Below, piece after piece: positions 59,435-64,000 of a stretch of 64,000 nucleotides of DNA. A model generated the notes under the pieces. It saw only the letters and a list, made by a program, of their open reading frames with translations, ran no database searches and was not told where the DNA came from. The DNA is from Prorocentrum cordatum (Eukaryota; Sar; Dinophyceae; Prorocentrales; Prorocentraceae). Position 1 is the stretch's first letter; the number at the start of each line of letters is the position of its first letter. Where the stretch lies: NCBI GenBank assembly GCA_963575745.1, contig CAUYUJ010015733.1, positions 57,936-121,935 on the forward strand, given 5' to 3'. A program made the position numbers and the translations under genes.

Positions 59435-60543
59435 AGGTCGAGCAGGCGGGTTGCTGAAGCGCGGGTCCCGCATGAATCGCGAGGAAGTCTCGAACGAGAA
59501 CGCGATTCCCAAGTAAATCGTGAGAAAAGCCAGCGTGGGCCACGAAGGGCATACAATCCGAGGCCACAGAGTGCAGCGACGGGGCCGCTGAGGGCAGCAC
59601 CGGGGCCACGAAGGGCAGCGAGGGGGCCAGACAGAAAGGGCGACAGCGAGCCACGAAGGGCATGCATAAAGGGCCACGACGGGGGCGAGCGGGGGCCACG
59701 AAGGGCATTCGTATACGGGGCCGCAAAGGGCGACAGCGGGGCCACTGAGGGCAGCAAAGGGGCCACGAATGGCAGCGAGGGGGCCAGAAAGGGCGACAGC
59801 GGGGCTACGAAGGGCATGCGTATGGGGCCACGACGGGCGCGTGCGAGCGGGGGCCACGAAGGGCATATAATGCGTGGCCACAAAGGGCAGCGACGGGGCC
59901 ACTGAGAGCAGCAATGGGGCCACGAAGGGCAGCGAGCGAAGGCAACCGCGGAACCAGTACGGGCAGCGAGGGGCATCGAAGGCGGGCGAGGGGCAGCGAG
60001 CGGCGACTGCAGTCATTAACCGGTTGGTCGGGCGGGTAGGCCCCGACGGGCGGGTCGAGCGGGCGGGTCGTTGAAGCGCGAGTCCTGCTTGAACCACGAG
60101 GCAATCTGTAGCAGGGGCGCGATTCCTGAGTGTCGAGGACCGGCATCTGGATAAATTGTGAGGAAAAATCAGGCGGAGCGGCTCGGTGGTTAGTTGCGAG
60201 GAAGTCCCAGGCGAGAACGCGATTCTATAATACGATTCTATAGCACATTGTCAAGCAGTTTCAGGCGGGAGCCGCGGTTCGGTGGTAAATTGCCAGGAAG
60301 TCCAAAGCGAGAGCGCGATTCTTCAATAAACTGTTAGGAAGTCTCAGGCGGGAGCCGTTGTTGTTGTAGTTCGGGGGAGCAACAACGCAGTTTGACCCTG
60401 ACTAAATTGTGAGGATGTCTCAAGTGGGAACGCCGTTCTTTAGTAAATTGGAAGGAAATCTCAAACGGGAAGGGGGGTCCTGAGTAATTAGAAAAGCAGT
60501 ATGCACCGGTGAGGGGGGATCAACAGCAATAATTATTTTTTCT
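59435..60543 (-). repeat. Inverted arm of the TCTCGC/ACTTCCTC repeat family
   Basis: Read on the minus strand, it starts at 60,543 with GAACTCTCACTTCAGAAAAA, then AATAATTATT and GATCCCCCC. About six degenerate 40-50 bp units (ATTCGCGTTCTCGC..GGGACTTCCTCACAATTTA) follow, then a CGCGCTTCAACGACC..CGGGCGGG segment and a CTTCGTGGCCCC minisatellite (59,540-59,960). A second start of the CGCGCTTCAGCAACC segment runs into the gap. The same parts recur on the plus strand to the right. Confidence 0.75.
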
Positions 60544-61120
60544 GAAGTGAGAGTTCAAAAACAACAACACCTCCCGCCAGATACTTCCTCACAATGCATT
60601 CCCAAATCGCGCTCTCGCGTGGGACTTCCTCACAATATATGTACGAATCGCGCTCTCGCGTGGAACCTCCTCTCAACTTTTTCAGACTATGCGCCCTCGG
60701 CGCTCAGGAATCACGCTCTCGCTTTCGGATTTTTCGCGATTTACTTGGGAATCGCGTTATCGCTGGAGATTTCCTCGCGATTCTTGCAGGACCCGCGCTT
60801 CAGCAACCCTGCTCGTCCTGGCCGCGTGGGCCCGCCTTGCCGACCTGCCCGCTATGGGTCTGCCCACCCGATGTGCCCGTATGGTTATACCACTTGTTTT
60901 CTGTTTCATGCCCCCCTCTTTCTATGTTCTCTCGTGCTCCATTCTTCTCCCTCCCACTTCCGCCCGCTTTCTCCTCCCTTGTTGTATTGGGTTGCGATCA
61001 ATAGTCGTGGCTGGTAAGGAAGACATGCCCCCAAGGGGGTATGACCGAAGACGACGAGGGCGGTTACCGAGGGTTCGTTATATATTTGTGAGCAGATAGG
61101 AACGAACAGCTTTGAACTTA
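60544..61120 (+). repeat. Direct unit 1 of the same family
   Basis: Begins with CAACAACACCTCCCGCC and units AATCGCGCTCTCGCGTGGG, then a CGCGCTTCAGCAACCCTGCT segment (60,788-60,900). It ends with the conserved tail TATGACCGAAGACGACGAGG to about 61,118. It has no copy of the AATAATTATT start, which is present only in the inverted arm next to it. Confidence 0.75.
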
Positions 61121-61254
61121 CTGTTGTTGTTGATGTGGTTGTTGGTTTTGTGGTTGTTGGTGTTTGTGGTGCTGTTGTTGTGTTTGTTTGTGTTGTTGTT
61201 ATTGATGTTGTTGTTGGTGTTGCTGTTTGTTTGCTGCTGCTGCGGAACTCTCAT
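61121..61254 (+). repeat. (GTT)n-rich linker
   Basis: GTTGTTGGTGTTG repeats; similar GTT-rich linkers occur at 62,735-62,790 and 63,515-63,610. Confidence 0.8.
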
Positions 61255-61750
61255 TACTGAAGAATGATTATTGTTGGTCCCCCTCTCTGGTGCACATTGT
61301 ACGTTTCAATTGAAGTGCCCCTCCCGGCACTCGCACTTTTTTTATCAAGGAAAGTCTTCCTTCTCAAACTGTGCCCTGGCCCCCGGTTTACAACAACAGC
61401 GGCTCCCGCTTGATACTTCCTCGAAATGTACTCTGGTCTCCCGCTCCCGCTGGGGACTTCCTCGCAATGTGCTCAAGAACCGCGCTCCCGCCCGAGATCT
61501 CTTTTAATTTATTCAGGCGCCGCGATTTTGCCATTCAGAAATCGCGCGTTCGCTGGGGACTTTATAAAATATACTCAGGAATCTTTCTCGCTGGAAACTT
61601 CCTGGCTAATCACGCGGAACCCACGAAGAAATATCTACCTACCAAAAGTCGTATGATCGAAGATGCAATGGGCGGGTATCTATCGAGGGTTCGGGAAATG
61701 CGCGCTGAATGGCACTCGAGCAGATAGAGCGAACAGCCTTAAAGCGATTG
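61255..61750 (+). repeat. Direct unit 2 of the TCTCGC/ACTTCCTC family
   Basis: Starts with GAAGAATGATTATTGTTGGT, a short conserved lead (TTCAATTGAAGTGCCCCTCC) and TACAACAACAGCGGCTCCCG. Degenerate ACTTCCTC units follow, then the tail (ATGATCGAAGATGC, ATCGAGGGTTCGGGAAA, GAGCAGATAGAGCGAACAG). Confidence 0.75.
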
Positions 61751-61754
61751 AATT

Positions 61755-62429
61755 CTCATGTCTGAAGAATAATTATTGTTGATCCCCCCCCGCTGGTGCA
61801 GATGTTTTTTCTTAATCAAAGTGTGCCCCTCGACGCTTGCACCCTGTTGTTTGACAGGGGAAGTCTTGATGCTCAATCTGTGCCCCTGGCCCTCGGGTTA
61901 CAACAACAGCGGCTCCCGCCTGAGACGTCCTCACAATTTAGCCAGGACCCCCGCTCCCGCCAGAGGCGTCCTCGCATGTTATTCCGAAATCGCGCTCTCG
62001 CTTGGGACTTCCTTACAAGTTATTCAGGAATCGCTTTCCTGGCGCTTTGGAGTTGCGCTCTCGCTGGAGACCTGCTAGCAATTTACTGAAGAATAGCGCC
62101 CTTGCGTCGGATTCTTTTGCAATTTGCTTGAGCACCGCGCTCCCGACACCCAGGCACCCAGGAGTCGCGCACGTTGTGGCCCCATGTGCATGCCCTTCGT
62201 GGCCCCGCTGTCGCCGTTTGTGGCCCCCTCACTGTCCTACGTGGCCCAGTTGCTACCCTCAGTGGCCCCATCGTTGCCTTCTGTGGCCCCGCATTATCTG
62301 CCCTTCGTGGCCCCCGCTCGTTCGCGCTTTTCGTGGCCCCATACGCATTCCCTTCGTGTCGCCGCTGTCGCCCTTCGTGGCCTACTTCGTGTCCTTCGTG
62401 GCCCTGCTGTCGTTCTCTCTCGCTTTCGC

Positions 62430-62462
<33 letters not shown>

Positions 62463-62745
62463 ACATCGTCGTCGTCGTCGTGGTCGTGATCGCTCCCCTG
62501 TCCGTCCCTCTTGGGGTCGGGTCGACAGTCCGCGGTCGCACCGCCGATCAGCGCTGCCGCTTGCCAGGCCGACGGTCCGCGGCCGCCCCGCCGCTTGCCG
62601 GGGCCCGGCCTGCAGGGAACAAAGGTATACCCCCCAAAAGGGGTTCGATCGAAGACGAAGAGGGCGGGTATCGAGGGTTTGGGAAATACGTGTTATTGGA
62701 CACTCGAGCAGATAAGGGCAAACAGTCTTAAAATGATTGGTGTTG
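61755..62745 (+). repeat. Direct unit 3, with GTGGCCCC minisatellite
   Basis: Same start (TGAAGAATAATTATTGTTGA) and units, but expanded by a minisatellite of GTGGCCCC-CTTCGTGG (62,170-62,415) and a GTC/CGT tract (62,432-62,480). It ends in the tail TCGATCGAAGACGAAGAGGG to about 62,740. Frames over the minisatellite are not genes. Confidence 0.75.
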
Positions 62746-62789
62746 TTGCTGTTGTAGTTGTCGTTCGTATTTGTTGTTGTTGAATTCTC

Positions 62790-63515
62790 ACTTTCGATAA
62801 AAATATGGTTGATCCTCCCTGCCGTGTGCGCAGGGTATTCTGTCAATTGAGGTGCCCCTCCCGGGGCTCGCATTCTTTATAGAAAAAGAGACAGTATTAA
62901 AGGGGAGGTCTTGAGCGTCAAATTGTGCCCCGTGCCCCCGATTTACAACAACAACGGCTCCCGCGGGATACTTTTTCACAATGTATGCCCAAATCGAGCT
63001 CTCGCGCGGGACTTCGTCTCAATATATGGACGAATCGCGCTCTCGCGTGGGACCTCCTCGCGATTTATTCAGACGATGTGCGCTCGGCGCTCAGGAATCA
63101 CGCTCTCGCTGTGGGATTTGTCAGGATTTATTTGGGCATCGTGCTATCGCTCGAGCTCTCTTCGCGATTCATGCAGGATACACGCTTCAGCAACCAGCCT
63201 GCTCGACCTGGCTGGTTGGGCCCGCCTTTCCGACCGGCCCGTTAGGGTCTACCCGCCCGGTGGGCCCGTCTATTTATGCCACCTGGTTTCTGCTTCCAGC
63301 CCCCCTTCAGCTAATCCCGTACTTCGTCCTTTTCCCTCTTCCTTCCATTCGTTTTCTTTTCCTTTGTCTCAGGTGCTGCGCCAATTACACGCTGAATGTA
63401 AGGAAAAGAGATACCCCCAGGGGTGTAAGATTGAAAACGATGAGGGCGGGTACCGAGGGTTTGGGATATACGTGTTGAGTAGCACGCGAGCATGTATGAG
63501 CGAGCAGTCTTAAAT
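62790..63515 (+). repeat. Direct unit 4 of the TCTCGC/ACTTCCTC family
   Basis: Has the lead (TCAATTGAGGTGCCCCTCCC), TTACAACAACAACGGCTCCC and AATCGCGCTCTCGC units. The CGCTTCAGCAACCAGCCTGC segment (63,183-63,290) and the tail ending near 63,512 follow. Closest to unit 1 in its middle part. Confidence 0.75.
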
Positions 63516-64000
63516 TTCTTATTGTTGTTATTGATGGTCGTGGTGGTATTATAGTTGTTATTATGGTTGTTGTTGTGTTTGATGGTTTTGCTATTGTTTG
63601 TTGTGCACGCGTTGAAAGTTGAACATTTTTTGGGTACGCGTTTAGTTGTTCGTGTTGTATTTTTTGCGATTCCAGTGGTGCGCTTTGTTCTTCGTGTTGT
63701 TTGCTCCGCCCTCGTCTTTCGATCTTCGGATTGCATTTGATGGGGCTGTCGTGTTTTGCTTGATGTTCCGTTCATTGTGTCGTATGTCTTCTTCTGTCGT
63801 TTTGTTTCGTTCAAGCCCCCGCCAGAAGCTCACCCTTCGCCTTCGCCCTGGTCCCAAATCCCAGCCAATGCTGCCCTGCCCCCAGCCGTCGTTCCATGTC
63901 TTCGTTCCGTTTTTTTGTTTTTGTGTTCAACGTGGTCTGCGAAGGTCGTTTCGTTGTTCTTTTTTGTTTTTTCGCTGAATGGCGGCCTCGTTCAATTTGT
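63516..64000. other. T-rich non-coding sequence
   Basis: GTTATT and TTGTT-rich sequence, then ordinary sequence to the window edge. No gene recognised. Confidence 0.5.

Noticed and set aside
59242-60097. Minus-strand frames of 160-277 codons spanning the gap
   Set aside because: They run through N bases and a GTGGCCCC minisatellite, so they are meaningless as proteins.
1-64000. tRNA and rRNA genes
   Set aside because: I looked for conserved T-arm and rRNA segments by eye and found none convincing. A covariance-model search would be needed to exclude them.

Overview
The window looks like dinoflagellate nuclear DNA: a GC-rich, repeat-saturated eukaryotic region with very few genes. This assignment is an inference. 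It rests on degenerate non-LTR retrotransposons with an endonuclease, reverse transcriptase, RNase H and zinc-knuckle layout, a helicase fragment with a probable GC-AG intron, an FkbM-type methyltransferase exon, and dense CpG/CGCG and (CTC)n/(GAG)n sequence. I found no spliced leader, tRNA or rRNA, and the species cannot be named from the window.

Layout. 1-7 kb: TCTTGGGG-type minisatellite blocks, trinucleotide tracts and a decayed gene-like stretch. 8.1-9.7 kb: the decayed 3' end of a retrotransposon. 10.6-11.3 kb: a 353-bp tandem duplication. 11.7-12.9 kb: copy A of a TA-bounded 1.1-kb element. 13.0-15.6, 20.5-22.0 and 56.5-58.0 kb: three copies of a cassette made of a 90-bp satellite and a conserved 3' end, with a fourth reduced copy at 19.2 kb. 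20.0-20.5 kb: the 3' exons of a PIF1-like helicase (minus strand). 25.5-26.3 kb: an intact retroelement RNase H domain. 29.9-32.9 and 41.6-45.0 kb: two halves of one 1.08-kb tandem array, apparently split by a roughly 8-kb composite insertion. That insertion holds a 1.9-kb duplication with palindromic ends and copy B of the TA-bounded element. 46.5 kb: an FkbM-like exon. 47.8-53.9 kb: the main coding feature, a nearly complete LINE with a clean ORF1 and an ORF2 broken by several frameshifts and a stop. 54.8-55.6 kb: a C-rich minisatellite. 58.6-59.2 kb: a second helicase-like fragment. 59,335-59,434: an assembly gap. 59.4-63.5 kb: repeat units meeting head to head near 60,543.

No host gene here is both complete and recognisable. 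Most long open frames come from 3n-period or trinucleotide repeats that lack stops. The window is best read as layers of nested repeats, with a few host gene fragments and at least three retrotransposon remnants between them.
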